This document shows, piece by piece, positions 1-9,521 of a stretch of 64,000 bases of DNA. The translations under genes were made by a program, and so were the position numbers. How positions within the stretch are numbered: position 1 is the stretch's first letter; every line of letters begins with the position of its first letter. Under the pieces are notes generated by a model. The model made no database searches and was not told the DNA's origin. It saw nothing but the letters and a program-made list of their open reading frames with translations. The stretch comes from a bacterium (GTDB lineage Bacteria > Bdellovibrionota > Bacteriovoracia > Bacteriovoracales > Bacteriovoracaceae), in assembly GCA_030425045.1 (NCBI GenBank), contig JAUHVL010000008.1:1-64000 (forward strand), given 5' to 3'.

Positions 1-833
1 CCAACGAGTTTTTTCACACCCGCAAGTGTTTGCTGAACCTCATCAGCAATTTCTTCTTCAACAAGAAGCTTACCTACAGTTCCCTTACCGGCTTTCACAT
101 CAGCAGTAATTTCCTGTAAGTCTTTCATCATTGTTCTAGCGTTATTTAATATGTCATTAATTTTTGCTATCGCATTTTCCGGCGTATCTCGATCAACTTG
201 ATAAGCTAAGTCTTCAGACATTTTATTCAAGTTTGCAATTAAGTTGTTTAACTTTTCTTCATTGCCATTCATCAGGCGCTTCATTGTCGCCGTTGCTTCT
301 TTGGTGTTTTCGACAAGAACTTCCACATCACCAAGAATTTTTTGGAGTGGTGGTGGCCTATTTTCAGGGGCCAAAGACTCTCTAATGTTTTTGACGATGA
401 CTTTCACATCCCCCATAACCTCAGAGGCATCTCGAATTAAATTTTCCATTCCACCACCCTCTTGAGCGGGAATAAAACCATTAAGTCCCAAGCGATCCTT
501 ACTCTTACCAACAACAATCTCTAAATATTTGTCGCCGAGAAAACCAACAGTCTTAATTCTCAAAACAGAATCTTTTGGAATAAAAACCTTTTCTAAAACT
601 TCAAACGTAATAAGAGCGTTATTATCGGCAAGTTCAATGTCTTTAATTCTACCGGCGCTAATACCGGCTACCTTGATGGGAGTTTTTGGAAAAATACCAG
701 AAGCATCACGAACAATAGTTCTATAGCCGACATACTCTCCAAACCCTGATTGGTTTGAAGTAACTTTTAAAGACATATAAACAACAGATGCAATAGTCGC
801 TAACGCGAGAATCCCAACTTTTAACTCGTTCAC
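1..833 (-). CDS. mlaD: MlaD/MCE-family lipid-binding protein (partial, 3' end outside window)
   Basis: This is the periplasmic, membrane-anchored MCE-domain subunit of an Mla-type phospholipid transporter. I read the frame on the minus strand from a GTG at 833; an AGGA ribosome-binding site lies about 10 nt upstream. The product begins with one N-terminal membrane segment (about residues 4-22). An MCE domain follows, with the typical stretch GIFPKTPIKVAGISAGRI and later VGFLGDKYLEIVVG. Beyond it is a long helical region, and the frame is still open at the window edge. It lies downstream of mlaE and mlaF in the same direction, matching the usual E-F-D set in a different order. The family assignment is firm; the substrate is inferred from the family. 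Confidence 0.88.
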   Translation of the reverse strand, partial: MNELKVGILALATIASVVYMSLKVTSNQSGFGEYVGYRTIVRDASGIFPKTPIKVAGISAGRIKDIELADNNALITFEVLEKVFIPKDSVLRIKTVGFLGDKYLEIVVGKSKDRLGLNGFIPAQEGGGMENLIRDASEVMGDVKVIVKNIRESLAPENRPPPLQKILGDVEVLVENTKEATATMKRLMNGNEEKLNNLIANLNKMSEDLAYQVDRDTPENAIAKINDILNNARTMMKDLQEITADVKAGKGTVGKLLVEEEIADEVQQTLAGVKKLV

Positions 834-906
834 TTAGGTTAAATCCTGTGTTTTGCAAAACAGTATAATACTTTACTATTTTAGCTTCATTTAACACATT
901 AAACCA

Positions 907-1659
907 TTATAAATTGATAAATTCTTGAACTAACTTATTTGTCGAATTGTGAAATTCACTGGCCGGTAAATATTCTTCAATCATACCTTGATGAAGAAAC
1001 GCAATATAATCTGAAATGCGAAGCGTAGCTTTGACATCATGAGAAATAATAATCGAAGTCATCCCTCTATCAGCGTACTGCATTGAAGTACTTACGATAA
1101 GTTCATTCACCATATTGGTCGTGATGGGATCGAGACCAGTTGTGGGTTCGTCATACAGCATTATATCTGGACCAAGTGCGAGCGCTCTCCCCAACCCTAC
1201 TCTTTTACGCATACCACCAGAAAGTTCACTAGGAAGTTTATGATGGGATATTGGGTCAATTCCAACAGAGTCTAAAAGCCCAGCTGATTTTTCTAAAATT
1301 TCTTTATTCGTAAGTTTGGTAAACTCACGTAATGGAAAAGCAACATTTTCGATTGCAGTAAAAGAATCAAAAAGTGCTGCATATTGAAATAACATTCCAA
1401 AATGTCTTCGAAACTCACGAAGTTCCATTCGATCCATATGAGAAAGATCTTTACCTAAAACAGAAATTGTTCCTGAAGTTGGCTGAAGTAGACCAAGAAT
1501 ATGTTTTAATAATGTAGATTTACCAGCTCCAGAAAAACCTAAAATCGTGACAATTTTATTCCGTGGTATATCGAAGTTTAAATTTTTTAAAACAGTGTGA
1601 TCACCAAATGTTTTGGTAAGATCTTTAATCGAAACGGCTGCATTATCAAAACTTAACAT
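907..1659 (-). CDS. mlaF: Mla-type ABC transporter ATPase
   Basis: This is the cytosolic ATPase of a phospholipid-transport ABC system. The 250-residue product has Walker A (GFSGAGKST, about residues 41-49), the signature LSGGMRKRVGLGRA and Walker B IMLYDEPTTGLDP with the catalytic Glu, then the switch His in IIISHD. The SGGMRKRV form of the signature is typical of MlaF/Ttg2A. Its ATG overlaps the stop of mlaE by one base (TAATG), so the two are translationally coupled. mlaD follows 73 bp downstream. The pair probably drives lipid exchange between the inner membrane and the MCE protein. Confidence 0.95.
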   Translation of the reverse strand: MLSFDNAAVSIKDLTKTFGDHTVLKNLNFDIPRNKIVTILGFSGAGKSTLLKHILGLLQPTSGTISVLGKDLSHMDRMELREFRRHFGMLFQYAALFDSFTAIENVAFPLREFTKLTNKEILEKSAGLLDSVGIDPISHHKLPSELSGGMRKRVGLGRALALGPDIMLYDEPTTGLDPITTNMVNELIVSTSMQYADRGMTSIIISHDVKATLRISDYIAFLHQGMIEEYLPASEFHNSTNKLVQEFINL

Positions 1660-2474
1660 TATAAAATATGTACCAAAAAGCTGGTTAAGAAATAATCCAA
1701 AACCAGAACAAGTATCATGCCCCAGACAACCGCTAAGTTCGTTGCTTTACCAACTCCCTCGGCTCCTTTCGTGACATTAAAACCAAAATATGTACCAATA
1801 ACTGAAATTAGAAACCCAAAGAAAAATGCTTTAATTAACCCTTGCCAAATATCTTCTAAAAACATGAACTCACCAAGTTTTGAAAGATAGATGGCCTCGT
1901 CAATAGATAAAAACTTTGTCCCAACCAACCAAGAGCCAATATTACCGACGAACAAAAAAAGTGCCGAAAGCATAGGAACACTGATCACACTTGCCAAAAT
2001 TCTTGGAACCGCTAAGTACTGAACAGAATTTATGCCCATAACTTCAAGAGCATCCACTTGCTCTGTTACTTTCATCGTTCCAATCTGGGCGGCCATAGCA
2101 GCTCCCGCTCTTCCCGCAACAATAAGTCCCGTTAATACTGGAGCTAGTTCTTTAGCAAGAGTGAGTGCCGTGACGGGACCAACAAGTGAATCAACTGATA
2201 TCAATTTGAAACCAAAATAAGTCTGGTAGGCCATCACCATACCGGTGAATGCTCCAGCGAGACAGACAATGAAAATACTTTTATTTCCAACAAAGTATAA
2301 TTGCTCAAATAAAAGTTTAAATCGATAGGGAGGTTTTACCATCCAATAAAAAAATCGTCCGGCAAAGAGAGTGATTTCTCCAAGAGCATGCAAATTCTCA
2401 ATGATAGTAGCACCTAGGCTCTCTACCCATCTCAATAAAAAGAACATTTGCTTTTTGGACTCCACGTTACTCAT
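1659..2474 (-). CDS. mlaE: Mla-type ABC transporter permease
   Basis: This is the inner-membrane permease of the Mla lipid transporter, 271 residues, with five or so hydrophobic segments. The conserved MlaE stretches AGRAGAAMAAQIGTMKVTEQ (about residue 120) and DALEVMGI, which form the coupling region that meets MlaF, are clear. It is the first gene of the minus-strand mlaE-mlaF-mlaD set. Its stop overlaps the mlaF start. alr lies 49 bp upstream in the same direction, so transcription could continue from the alr side. Length and motifs match the family. Confidence 0.95.
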   Translation of the reverse strand: MSNVESKKQMFFLLRWVESLGATIIENLHALGEITLFAGRFFYWMVKPPYRFKLLFEQLYFVGNKSIFIVCLAGAFTGMVMAYQTYFGFKLISVDSLVGPVTALTLAKELAPVLTGLIVAGRAGAAMAAQIGTMKVTEQVDALEVMGINSVQYLAVPRILASVISVPMLSALFLFVGNIGSWLVGTKFLSIDEAIYLSKLGEFMFLEDIWQGLIKAFFFGFLISVIGTYFGFNVTKGAEGVGKATNLAVVWGMILVLVLDYFLTSFLVHIL

Positions 2475-2523
2475 GTACTCACTTTATACTTATTGCATTA
2501 AGTTTTCCACAGGAAAAGCCTGA

Positions 2524-3657
2524 TTAAGAATCACGCGACTCAAGGTATACCCTCGGAACTCGAGAAGAGATTTGGCAGAATAGCTCATAGGGAATCATCT
2601 GCGTTTGTTTCGAGAGTTTTAAAAAGCGACTTGGATCTTCATTCCAAATTTGAATAGTTGATTTTTCTTTAATATCGGCATCAGCAGGAAACAATATTTG
2701 GGCCATATCCATATTAACTCTCCCAAAGATATTCCCCGTATACTCTTTGAAAAACATTTCCGAGTTACCGTAATTGGTACTCAAACCGTCACCATAACCT
2801 AAAGTAATAATCGCAAGCTGCCCGTCCTTAGTCGCTGTGGTTCCCCCATAGCCAACAGGCTCTCCTTTTTTTATCGACCTGACTTTAATAATTTCAGTTT
2901 CTAAAGCTGAGATAATTTTTCCATTCCATTTACTGAGATGACGGATACTCTCATCAAGAGATGAAGGGCCATATAACATAAGACCAGGTCTGATATGAGT
3001 TTCCTCTAACCCAAAGCCTTGTTCTATTGTTCCGGAGTTTGCTATTGAAGTGGACTCAATTGTTAAGCCTCGAGACTTTAAAGACTCTTTCACCTCATCA
3101 AATCGTTCTCTTTGTTTAATGTTTAATGGATGCTCACGGTGAGACTGAGAGGCACAGGCCATATGGGTCATGACATGAAATACTGAATCCCTGCCATTAC
3201 TTTTAATAAGATCGGCAATCTCTCCAGACTTGTCCCAAGACATCCCCAAGCGGTTCATACCTGTGTTGAATTTTAAACATAAAGGAAAAAACCTATACTT
3301 CTGATTACTCAAAACAATCTTTAAATCATGTTCATTGGTAATAACGGGTATTATTCTTTTTTCTAAAAACAAGTCTCCTTCAGCTTCAATATTTAAATTA
3401 AAATCAGAAAAGACATAAATTTCAAATTGCTGATCAGGAATCTGCTCTCTCAAGTTAACTGCTTCGGCCAAGGTTGCACATCCAAATTCATTGATTCCCT
3501 TTTTCAAAGCGTAACGTACGACCTCAACAATACCATGACCATAACCATTGGCCTTAACCATAAAAATAATATTGTTTTGAGGGCATAATTTTTTTAACGA
3601 ATCGATGTTTTCACCGAGAAAATCAAGGTTAACAGCTAAGCGACTACCAAACCTCAT
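2524..3657 (-). CDS. alr: Alanine racemase
   Basis: This PLP enzyme interconverts L- and D-alanine for peptidoglycan. The 377-residue product carries the PLP lysine in VKANGYGHG (Lys35), and the partner tyrosine lies in VGYGGT (about residue 268). The family stretches NSGT, RPGLMLYG, TLGYGDG and GRVNMDM are also present. The gene begins two bases after the stop of the upstream 505-residue gene, so they are very likely cotranscribed. Length is normal for the family. The assignment rests on several independent motifs. Confidence 0.95.
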   Translation of the reverse strand: MRFGSRLAVNLDFLGENIDSLKKLCPQNNIIFMVKANGYGHGIVEVVRYALKKGINEFGCATLAEAVNLREQIPDQQFEIYVFSDFNLNIEAEGDLFLEKRIIPVITNEHDLKIVLSNQKYRFFPLCLKFNTGMNRLGMSWDKSGEIADLIKSNGRDSVFHVMTHMACASQSHREHPLNIKQRERFDEVKESLKSRGLTIESTSIANSGTIEQGFGLEETHIRPGLMLYGPSSLDESIRHLSKWNGKIISALETEIIKVRSIKKGEPVGYGGTTATKDGQLAIITLGYGDGLSTNYGNSEMFFKEYTGNIFGRVNMDMAQILFPADADIKEKSTIQIWNEDPSRFLKLSKQTQMIPYELFCQISSRVPRVYLESRDS

Positions 3658-3659
3658 TA

Positions 3660-5177
3660 TTACATCGTTTGTTCAGGGGCCCGTCCAGGAGCAAAGAATT
3701 TATCCTGAGGAATTTCTTCTTCGAGAAATGACTGATTTGTAAGATGCGTACTATAGGCATCGATTGAACTTGGAATCATTTTGAGTTCTGGCTTTAAAGA
3801 TTTTCCTAAGACCACTTCTGCATCATCAAAATATCTCCAAAAAGAATATCTCGAGATATAGGCTTTCATAAAATCAAAAAACTCTTCTGCTAATTCCGTT
3901 TCAACCAAGCAAGCGGCGTGATTAACGCCAAAAAAAGACAATTTAAAATCTATATTTTTTTGCCTATTCACTCCAGCGAAAAAATCTGTAATAAATTCAT
4001 TCCAATAAAAACGTAGTTTGCGCGAATTTATTTCAAACAACATCGAGTCGAAACAAATATCGACAATAAGATATTTATCAGAACCTAATCTCTCACCGGC
4101 AGCGCTCACCTTTCCATTAATTCCCTGATCTAATAATGAATATAGCTGCCAAGGAGCGAGGTATTGAGACTCTGTTTTGACGAGTGACATTTGCGTACGC
4201 CACTTCATTTGACTGTAAAGTCCACTTAAATAGCTTTCGAGCACATCCCATTCAAAGTCTTGAAGAACTTCTTCATTTTTAACTTTTACAATAATTAATT
4301 TATCAGGAGACTCTTGAATTCCTTGAATACAAAGAGACATGAGATCGCCACCCATAAGATCAATACATACTTGAGAGGCCATATTTTGAGCAAAGAATTC
4401 TATGCCATTCTCACAAGTTTTACCGAGCCAAAGAGCAGGAACCTTAACGAACTTATCGTGCTCCATTGTACTGGTTATCAATTTTTGTCCACTTTTCGTT
4501 AGTTCAAAAATTGTAAACTCTGCGATTTCATTGACCGAACTAAAAACACCGGCAACGGCCAGATCAAAATGATTTTCATTTTTTCTGTTTTCAAAACGAG
4601 CAATAATTGATCTTAGTAATTTATGATAAAAAGCTTTTTCTTTTAATGTTTCGGAAACTCTTACAACCTGAGTAATTTTTTTATCGAGAATCTCTTTGTG
4701 GTCACTTTCAGAGACAGCACTCGATTTTAATTCAGACCATTCATTGAAACGGCGAAGAACCGATTTAATCTGACCTGTTAAAGGAAGCTCACGACAAATG
4801 AGTCCATGATGAAAAAGGTCGAAAGTCGAAACCAAAAGTGGCGCCGATTCTTTTTCCCAAAAAAACGAAAGTTGAACTTCTTTAGATTTAATTAAAGGAT
4901 GATCTTTTAATAACAAAGTCCCTTCACTTGCCAATTTAACATCAGCGACTGTGAAGTCTGGTCGATCCTCAATGACTCCTTTCCAGAACTCTTTTAACGA
5001 AGTGTAGATATAAGGAACAACGCCAACTTTTCTAAAAACCAAACTAATGGTTTTGGCTATTTCTAGATCAGAAATGAGAAGGGCGACCTGACGTTCTTGA
5101 TCAGCTTCTGTTTTATTGTCCGAATTTCGGATAACCTTATTTTCCACTTCTTTACCCTCTTTCATTAGTGTCAACAC
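3660..5177 (-). CDS. Uncharacterised protein with receiver-like N-terminus
   Basis: I do not recognise a family for this 505-residue soluble protein. Residues about 28-150 look like a degenerate response-regulator receiver: VALLISDLEIAKTISLVFRKVG resembles the first beta-alpha unit, and DFTVADV sits where the phosphoacceptor strand would be. The middle holds helical linker sequence (VSETLKEKAFYHKLLRSII). The C-terminal half could be a sensory or catalytic alpha/beta domain with no motif I can name. There is no signal peptide or membrane segment. It lies tightly between aroK and alr on the same strand (2 bp before alr), which suggests a link to cell-wall or stress control, but that is inference only. 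Confidence 0.75.
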   Translation of the reverse strand: MLTLMKEGKEVENKVIRNSDNKTEADQERQVALLISDLEIAKTISLVFRKVGVVPYIYTSLKEFWKGVIEDRPDFTVADVKLASEGTLLLKDHPLIKSKEVQLSFFWEKESAPLLVSTFDLFHHGLICRELPLTGQIKSVLRRFNEWSELKSSAVSESDHKEILDKKITQVVRVSETLKEKAFYHKLLRSIIARFENRKNENHFDLAVAGVFSSVNEIAEFTIFELTKSGQKLITSTMEHDKFVKVPALWLGKTCENGIEFFAQNMASQVCIDLMGGDLMSLCIQGIQESPDKLIIVKVKNEEVLQDFEWDVLESYLSGLYSQMKWRTQMSLVKTESQYLAPWQLYSLLDQGINGKVSAAGERLGSDKYLIVDICFDSMLFEINSRKLRFYWNEFITDFFAGVNRQKNIDFKLSFFGVNHAACLVETELAEEFFDFMKAYISRYSFWRYFDDAEVVLGKSLKPELKMIPSSIDAYSTHLTNQSFLEEEIPQDKFFAPGRAPEQTM

Positions 5178-5246
5178 ACTTCACCACTTAAAGTATGCCA
5201 AAATTGACTCAATACCACAAAAAATACTATTAAAGGCCGCTATTTT

Positions 5247-5744
5247 TTACAGATCTTGACCCATGGCGTCGGTGACAAATTGACATATTTCTTCTTCAGA
5301 GCTCGATTGAAAATGTGAAAGACCATATTTCTTTTCTCTTTCAGCATACAGCTCATGAAAAGCTTGTTCACCACTTTTGACGAGAGGCCTTTCACTATCT
5401 TGGGCGACTCTCTGCCAACACGTCTCAACCGGCGTCGAAATCCAAACGAGCAACTGGTCTTTGCCATTGGGAAAACTCCAGTTTTTATCAGAGTCGATTA
5501 AACAACCACCACCCAGCGAGTAGACTCCACTTTCTTTACTCTTTAATATTTCTTGATAGAGCTGAAACTCTTTCTCTCTGAAGTCTTTCCAACCAAGTCT
5601 TTCGATAAACTCTCCCATAAGTTCGTTTTTCTCACCAAAACGTCTAAGTAGTTCTTCATCAAAGTCTAGACCATCAAATGCGAGCTTATTGCGCAAAGTA
5701 CTTTTTCCACATCCCATAAAACCCCAAAGAAATATTTTCATCAA
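5247..5744 (-). CDS. aroK: Shikimate kinase
   Basis: This P-loop kinase phosphorylates shikimate in aromatic amino-acid synthesis. The 165-residue product has the P-loop GFMGCGKS (residues 8-15), the shikimate-binding Asp in LDFDEEL, Arg in KDFREKE, the GGG loop in YSLGGGC and the lid arginine in ERPLVK. All are in the right order for the family. The P-loop has Cys where most shikimate kinases have Val, Ala or Ser. The product is slightly short but complete. It is divergent from the yceD-rpmF-fab cluster, with about 80 bp between. Confidence 0.88.
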   Translation of the reverse strand: MMKIFLWGFMGCGKSTLRNKLAFDGLDFDEELLRRFGEKNELMGEFIERLGWKDFREKEFQLYQEILKSKESGVYSLGGGCLIDSDKNWSFPNGKDQLLVWISTPVETCWQRVAQDSERPLVKSGEQAFHELYAEREKKYGLSHFQSSSEEEICQFVTDAMGQDL

Positions 5745-5827
5745 GCGACTTTTCCCTTTTTAATTCAGATGAATTCAGCTACTTGTTTATTCTCCAAATT
5801 ATAGGGAATCAAGTCAAAAGGTATGAA

Positions 5828-6382
5828 ATGAGCAAACAAGATCATAGTGGAAAGTTAAATTTAAAAAGCCTCCCTATGGGCCAAACACAATTTTTAAAAC
5901 ACGATCTTAAGACAAAATGGATTGAGCAAATCCTTGTTGAGGCTCAAGAAAATAGTACTATCGATCCGCAAACTCAAAGTACGATCGAGCTCGAACTTGA
6001 GGTCACAAGACAGCAAGCTCCCCGTTTAAAAGACTACCTTATTATTGAAGGAAAGATAAATTCAACTTATCAGCTTCCCTGTGTTAGGTGTCTTGAAAAT
6101 AGCATCCTTAAAATGGATACAGATTTTTCCGTTTGTGTACTCGATGAAGACCTCGAAGACGATGAAGCTTTTCAAGATCTCGATAGCTATATCATTGGTG
6201 ATAAGGAGTATCAGCTCTATTTTACCAAAAAGCGTCAATTTAATCTTGAGTCCTGTGTTCACGAGCAGTTTTTTATGAATGTTGAATATCTCCCCCTTCA
6301 CGATGAAAATTGTCTGGGGCTATGCCCAGAATGCGGCGTGAACAGGAATTTAGAGACTTGCAAGCATGTGACAAAGCAGTGA
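5828..6382 (+). CDS. yceD: YceD/DUF177 family protein
   Basis: This is the small acidic protein usually found directly upstream of rpmF and the fab genes; it has been linked to ribosome or rRNA processing. I place the start at the ATG at 5828 (AAAGG about seven bases upstream), not the in-frame TTG at 5783. The product is 184 residues. It carries the DUF177 cysteine pattern: CVRC near the middle, then C-x-G-LCPECG and a final Cys near the C-terminus, probably a metal site. Linkage to rpmF, 98 bp downstream, is the classical arrangement. Confidence 0.85.
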   Translation: MSKQDHSGKLNLKSLPMGQTQFLKHDLKTKWIEQILVEAQENSTIDPQTQSTIELELEVTRQQAPRLKDYLIIEGKINSTYQLPCVRCLENSILKMDTDFSVCVLDEDLEDDEAFQDLDSYIIGDKEYQLYFTKKRQFNLESCVHEQFFMNVEYLPLHDENCLGLCPECGVNRNLETCKHVTKQ

Positions 6383-6480
6383 ATTTAGGTACTTTAAAAA
6401 TAGTTCTTGCTAGATTACATCCCGTAGCGTAAAAAACATGACTGTTTTATGAGTTAATTAGTTAAAATTCGGAGAAATAT

Positions 6481-6699
6481 ATGGCAGTTCCTAAGAAAAA
6501 AACCAGTCCTTCAAGAAGAGGTCTAAGAAGAGCAGGTCAACATCATAAACTTTATGCCGCTCAACCTTATAGTTGTCCAAACTGTGGAGCTCATTCTCTT
6601 CCTCATACAATCTGCCCAAGCTGCGGAACTTATAAAGGTAAAGAATTTATAACGTTCAAAGCTGAGGAAGAAGAAGCAACTGAAGCTACTGAAGAGTAA
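6481..6699 (+). CDS. rpmF: Ribosomal protein bL32
   Basis: This is a large-subunit ribosomal protein of 72 residues. It has the N-terminal MAVPKKKTSPSRRG of bL32 and two CxxC pairs (CPNC and CPSC) that form a zinc-ribbon. The C-terminus is acidic (EEEEATEATEE), longer than in many species. A GGAG-type ribosome-binding site lies just upstream. It stands between yceD and fabH as in most bacteria, tying ribosome supply to lipid synthesis. Confidence 0.96.
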   Translation: MAVPKKKTSPSRRGLRRAGQHHKLYAAQPYSCPNCGAHSLPHTICPSCGTYKGKEFITFKAEEEEATEATEE

Positions 6700-6745
6700 A
6701 TTTCAATAAGGTCATTACCTACGTATTCACGTTAAGGAGAAATCC

Positions 6746-7744
6746 ATGACCACTCAAACTAAAATTCTCGGTACAGGTATTTGCCTTCCAGAAAAAGTAA
6801 TGACCAACTTTGATCTCGAAAAAGTCGTTGATACTAATGATGAGTGGATCTATGAAAGAACGGGTATCAAAGCTAGAAGAATATGTTCTACAGAAGGCGG
6901 AGAATGGCCAACAGACCTTGCAGAAAAAGCTGCTTGGCGGGCCCTTGAAGCTGCCGCTTTAACTCCAGATGATATTGATATGATTATTTTTGCGTCGGTT
7001 ACACCTGACGTGAAACTTCCTAATAGCGCGAGTATTTTACAACAAAAATTAAAAATTACGAATCAATGTGCGGCCATGGATATCGCTGTTGCCTGCTCGG
7101 GGTTTGTTTATGGCGCTAATATGGCCGACTCATTTATCAAAACGGGAATGGCCAAAAAAGTTCTTGTTGTTGGATCAGAAATGCTCAGTCGTGAAATTGA
7201 TTGGAGTGATAGAACGATCTGTATCCTTTTTGGTGATGGTTGTGGTTGTGCCATTTTTGGTGCTGCCGAAGAAGGTGAAACCTCTGAGGTACTGGCAACA
7301 CATTTAGGAACCGATGGTTCTGGAGCTGAATTTTTTGACCAACCTATTGGTGGAGCCGTAACTCCTTTGACAGCAGAACATATCGCTGCCGGTGAACATT
7401 TCATGAGAATGAAAGGTAGAGAGATGTTCAAAGTTGCGACCAGAACATTAGCTGAAAACGCTCGAATCGTGCTAAAGAAAGCAGGTCTTTCACTAGAAGA
7501 TGTCGATTGGGTTGTTCCTCACCAAGCAAATATTAGAATCATTGAAACAACAGCGAGACTTATCGGTGTTCCCATGGAAAAAGTTATCGTCAATATTGAA
7601 AACTACGGTAACACTTCAGCAGCAACTGTTCCTATTGCTTTTCATGAAGCAGTGATGGATGGAAGAATTAAACGAGGAGACATTGTTCTCTTTGATGCTT
7701 TCGGAGCAGGGCTAACTTTTGGTGCTACACTTCTTCGCTACTAA
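6746..7744 (+). CDS. fabH: Beta-ketoacyl-ACP synthase III
   Basis: This enzyme condenses acetyl-CoA with malonyl-ACP to start fatty-acid synthesis. The 332-residue product has the Cys-His-Asn triad: Cys117 in AVACSGF, His in VPHQANIRI and Asn in ENYGNTSAAT. The N-terminal pattern WIYERTGIKARR is typical of FabH. An AAGGAG site lies a few bases before the ATG. It is the first of five consecutive fatty-acid genes on this strand. Confidence 0.97.
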   Translation: MTTQTKILGTGICLPEKVMTNFDLEKVVDTNDEWIYERTGIKARRICSTEGGEWPTDLAEKAAWRALEAAALTPDDIDMIIFASVTPDVKLPNSASILQQKLKITNQCAAMDIAVACSGFVYGANMADSFIKTGMAKKVLVVGSEMLSREIDWSDRTICILFGDGCGCAIFGAAEEGETSEVLATHLGTDGSGAEFFDQPIGGAVTPLTAEHIAAGEHFMRMKGREMFKVATRTLAENARIVLKKAGLSLEDVDWVVPHQANIRIIETTARLIGVPMEKVIVNIENYGNTSAATVPIAFHEAVMDGRIKRGDIVLFDAFGAGLTFGATLLRY

Positions 7745-7759
7745 CCATAGGTCAACGTC

Positions 7760-8716
7760 ATGACAAAAAAATCGATTACACTTCTCTTTCCCGGACAAGG
7801 TTCTCAATATGTTGGGATGGGAAAAAATCTTGAGAATGATACAAGCTTTGAGCTTTTTAATTCTGCTAATAAAAAATTGGGATACTCACTCACTCAAATT
7901 ATGATGGAAGGCCCAATCGAAGACCTCACTCTTACAAGTAATGCTCAACCGGCTATCGTTTCTTACTCGATTGCTCTTTTTCAAAAGCTGAGTCAATTTC
8001 TTGAAGGAAAAGATGTGACGATTCATTCTGTTTTAGGACATTCGGTGGGTGAATATTCTGCTCTTGTCGCTGCAGGTGTTATTAACTTTGAAGACGCTGT
8101 CTACGCCGTTCACAAAAGAGGTGAGTTCATGCAAGCGGCTGTCCCCGTGGGAAAAGGGAGCATGCACGCGATTATGAAAGTTCCTGGTGAAGTCATCGAA
8201 AAAGCCTGCCAAGAAGTTTCTAACGACGAATATCAAGTCACTCCAGCAAATTTTAATGAACCAAATCAAATCGTTATCAGCGGGCATAAAGAAGCCTGTG
8301 CTGCTGCAATTGAATGGATTGAAAAAAATCACGAAGGTGCATTTAGACAAGTTGAACTTAAAGTGTCTGCTCCTTTTCACTCCCCTTTAATGAAAACAGC
8401 TGCTGAGAACCTCGAAGCTGAACTAGAGAAGATTCCTTTTCAAAACTCAAAACTACCCTATATCGCCAATATCGATGCTCAACAATATGTTGTTGAAACA
8501 GAGGGAAATACCATTAAGAGAAATCTAATAAAACAAGTAGCAGGAACCGTGAGATGGACACAGTCTTTTGCCCAACTTCCAGAAGATACACTATGTATTG
8601 AAGTAGGACCGGGGAGAATTTTAGCGGGACTTGCGAGGAAAATTAATCCAAATATCAAGGTTGTCTCTCTTGATCGAGAGGGAGCTTTTGAACAAATTGA
8701 GGAGTATCTGGCATGA
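7760..8716 (+). CDS. fabD: Malonyl-CoA:ACP transacylase
   Basis: This enzyme loads malonyl groups from CoA to acyl carrier protein. The 318-residue product starts with the FPGQGSQYVGMG motif and has the catalytic Ser95 in GHSVGEYSAL, with the partner His in APFHSPLM. It follows fabH by 15 bp, and its stop overlaps the start of fabG (ATGA), showing translational coupling. Length and motifs are standard. Confidence 0.97.
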   Translation: MTKKSITLLFPGQGSQYVGMGKNLENDTSFELFNSANKKLGYSLTQIMMEGPIEDLTLTSNAQPAIVSYSIALFQKLSQFLEGKDVTIHSVLGHSVGEYSALVAAGVINFEDAVYAVHKRGEFMQAAVPVGKGSMHAIMKVPGEVIEKACQEVSNDEYQVTPANFNEPNQIVISGHKEACAAAIEWIEKNHEGAFRQVELKVSAPFHSPLMKTAAENLEAELEKIPFQNSKLPYIANIDAQQYVVETEGNTIKRNLIKQVAGTVRWTQSFAQLPEDTLCIEVGPGRILAGLARKINPNIKVVSLDREGAFEQIEEYLA

Positions 8717-9477
8717 GCGCTACCTATAACGACCTATCAGATAAAAGAATTCTAATCACTGGTGCTTCAAGAGGTATTGGTAAAAGTATCGCTCTTGGTT
8801 TAGCAGCACAAAAAGCTCATATCGTTTTTAATTACCGAGAAGGAAAAATTGATCAAGCTAAGGCCATTTGTGATGAGCTTCTCTCGAAAGGAGCAAGTAG
8901 CGCTGAAGCGATCGAATTTGATATTACAAATTTTGATCAGGTAAAAACAGCGATCGATGGCTACCTAGAGAACCATGGTCCCATAACAGGCCTTGTCAAC
9001 AATGCTGGTATCTCTAAAAACCAACTTCTTATGAGGCTCAAAGAAAGTGACCTCTCTCAAGTTATCGATACAAACCTGAAAAGTGCCATCATGCTCACGC
9101 AATGCTTAACGAGAAACTTTCTCAAATCCGGTCCTGTTAGTATTGTAAATGTAAGTTCTGTTGTAGGGCTTATGGGAAATGCAGGACAAGTTGCGTACGC
9201 AGCTTCTAAAGCAGGATTGATTGGGTTTACCAAATCACTCGCCAAAGAATTAGCAAGTAAGAAAATTAGAGCAAACGCCATCTGCCCTGGTTTTATCTCT
9301 ACAGATATGACGGATGAGCTTCCTGAAAAGACAAAAGAAGCATATTTTGAACAAATCCCCACAGGCCGATTTGGTACTCCTGAAGAAGTTTCCAACCTTG
9401 TTAACTTTCTCTTGAGTGATACTTCTTCATATATTACAGGAGAGGTGATAAAAATCGATGGTGGCTTGTATATTTAA
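8713..9477 (+). CDS. fabG: 3-oxoacyl-ACP reductase
   Basis: This NADPH-dependent SDR reduces beta-ketoacyl-ACP in each elongation round. The 254-residue product has the cofactor glycines TGASRGIGKS, the NNAG motif, the catalytic Ser in NVSSVVG and Tyr-Lys in YAASKAG, and ends in the FabG-like GGLYI. The start ATG overlaps the fabD stop. It is distinguished from the other SDR in the window (16135-16872) by its place inside the fab cluster. Confidence 0.96.
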   Translation: MSATYNDLSDKRILITGASRGIGKSIALGLAAQKAHIVFNYREGKIDQAKAICDELLSKGASSAEAIEFDITNFDQVKTAIDGYLENHGPITGLVNNAGISKNQLLMRLKESDLSQVIDTNLKSAIMLTQCLTRNFLKSGPVSIVNVSSVVGLMGNAGQVAYAASKAGLIGFTKSLAKELASKKIRANAICPGFISTDMTDELPEKTKEAYFEQIPTGRFGTPEEVSNLVNFLLSDTSSYITGEVIKIDGGLYI

Positions 9478-9521
9478 GTTATTTTTCGGTAATATACTGT
9501 GCATTTAAATAGGAGAAAATT

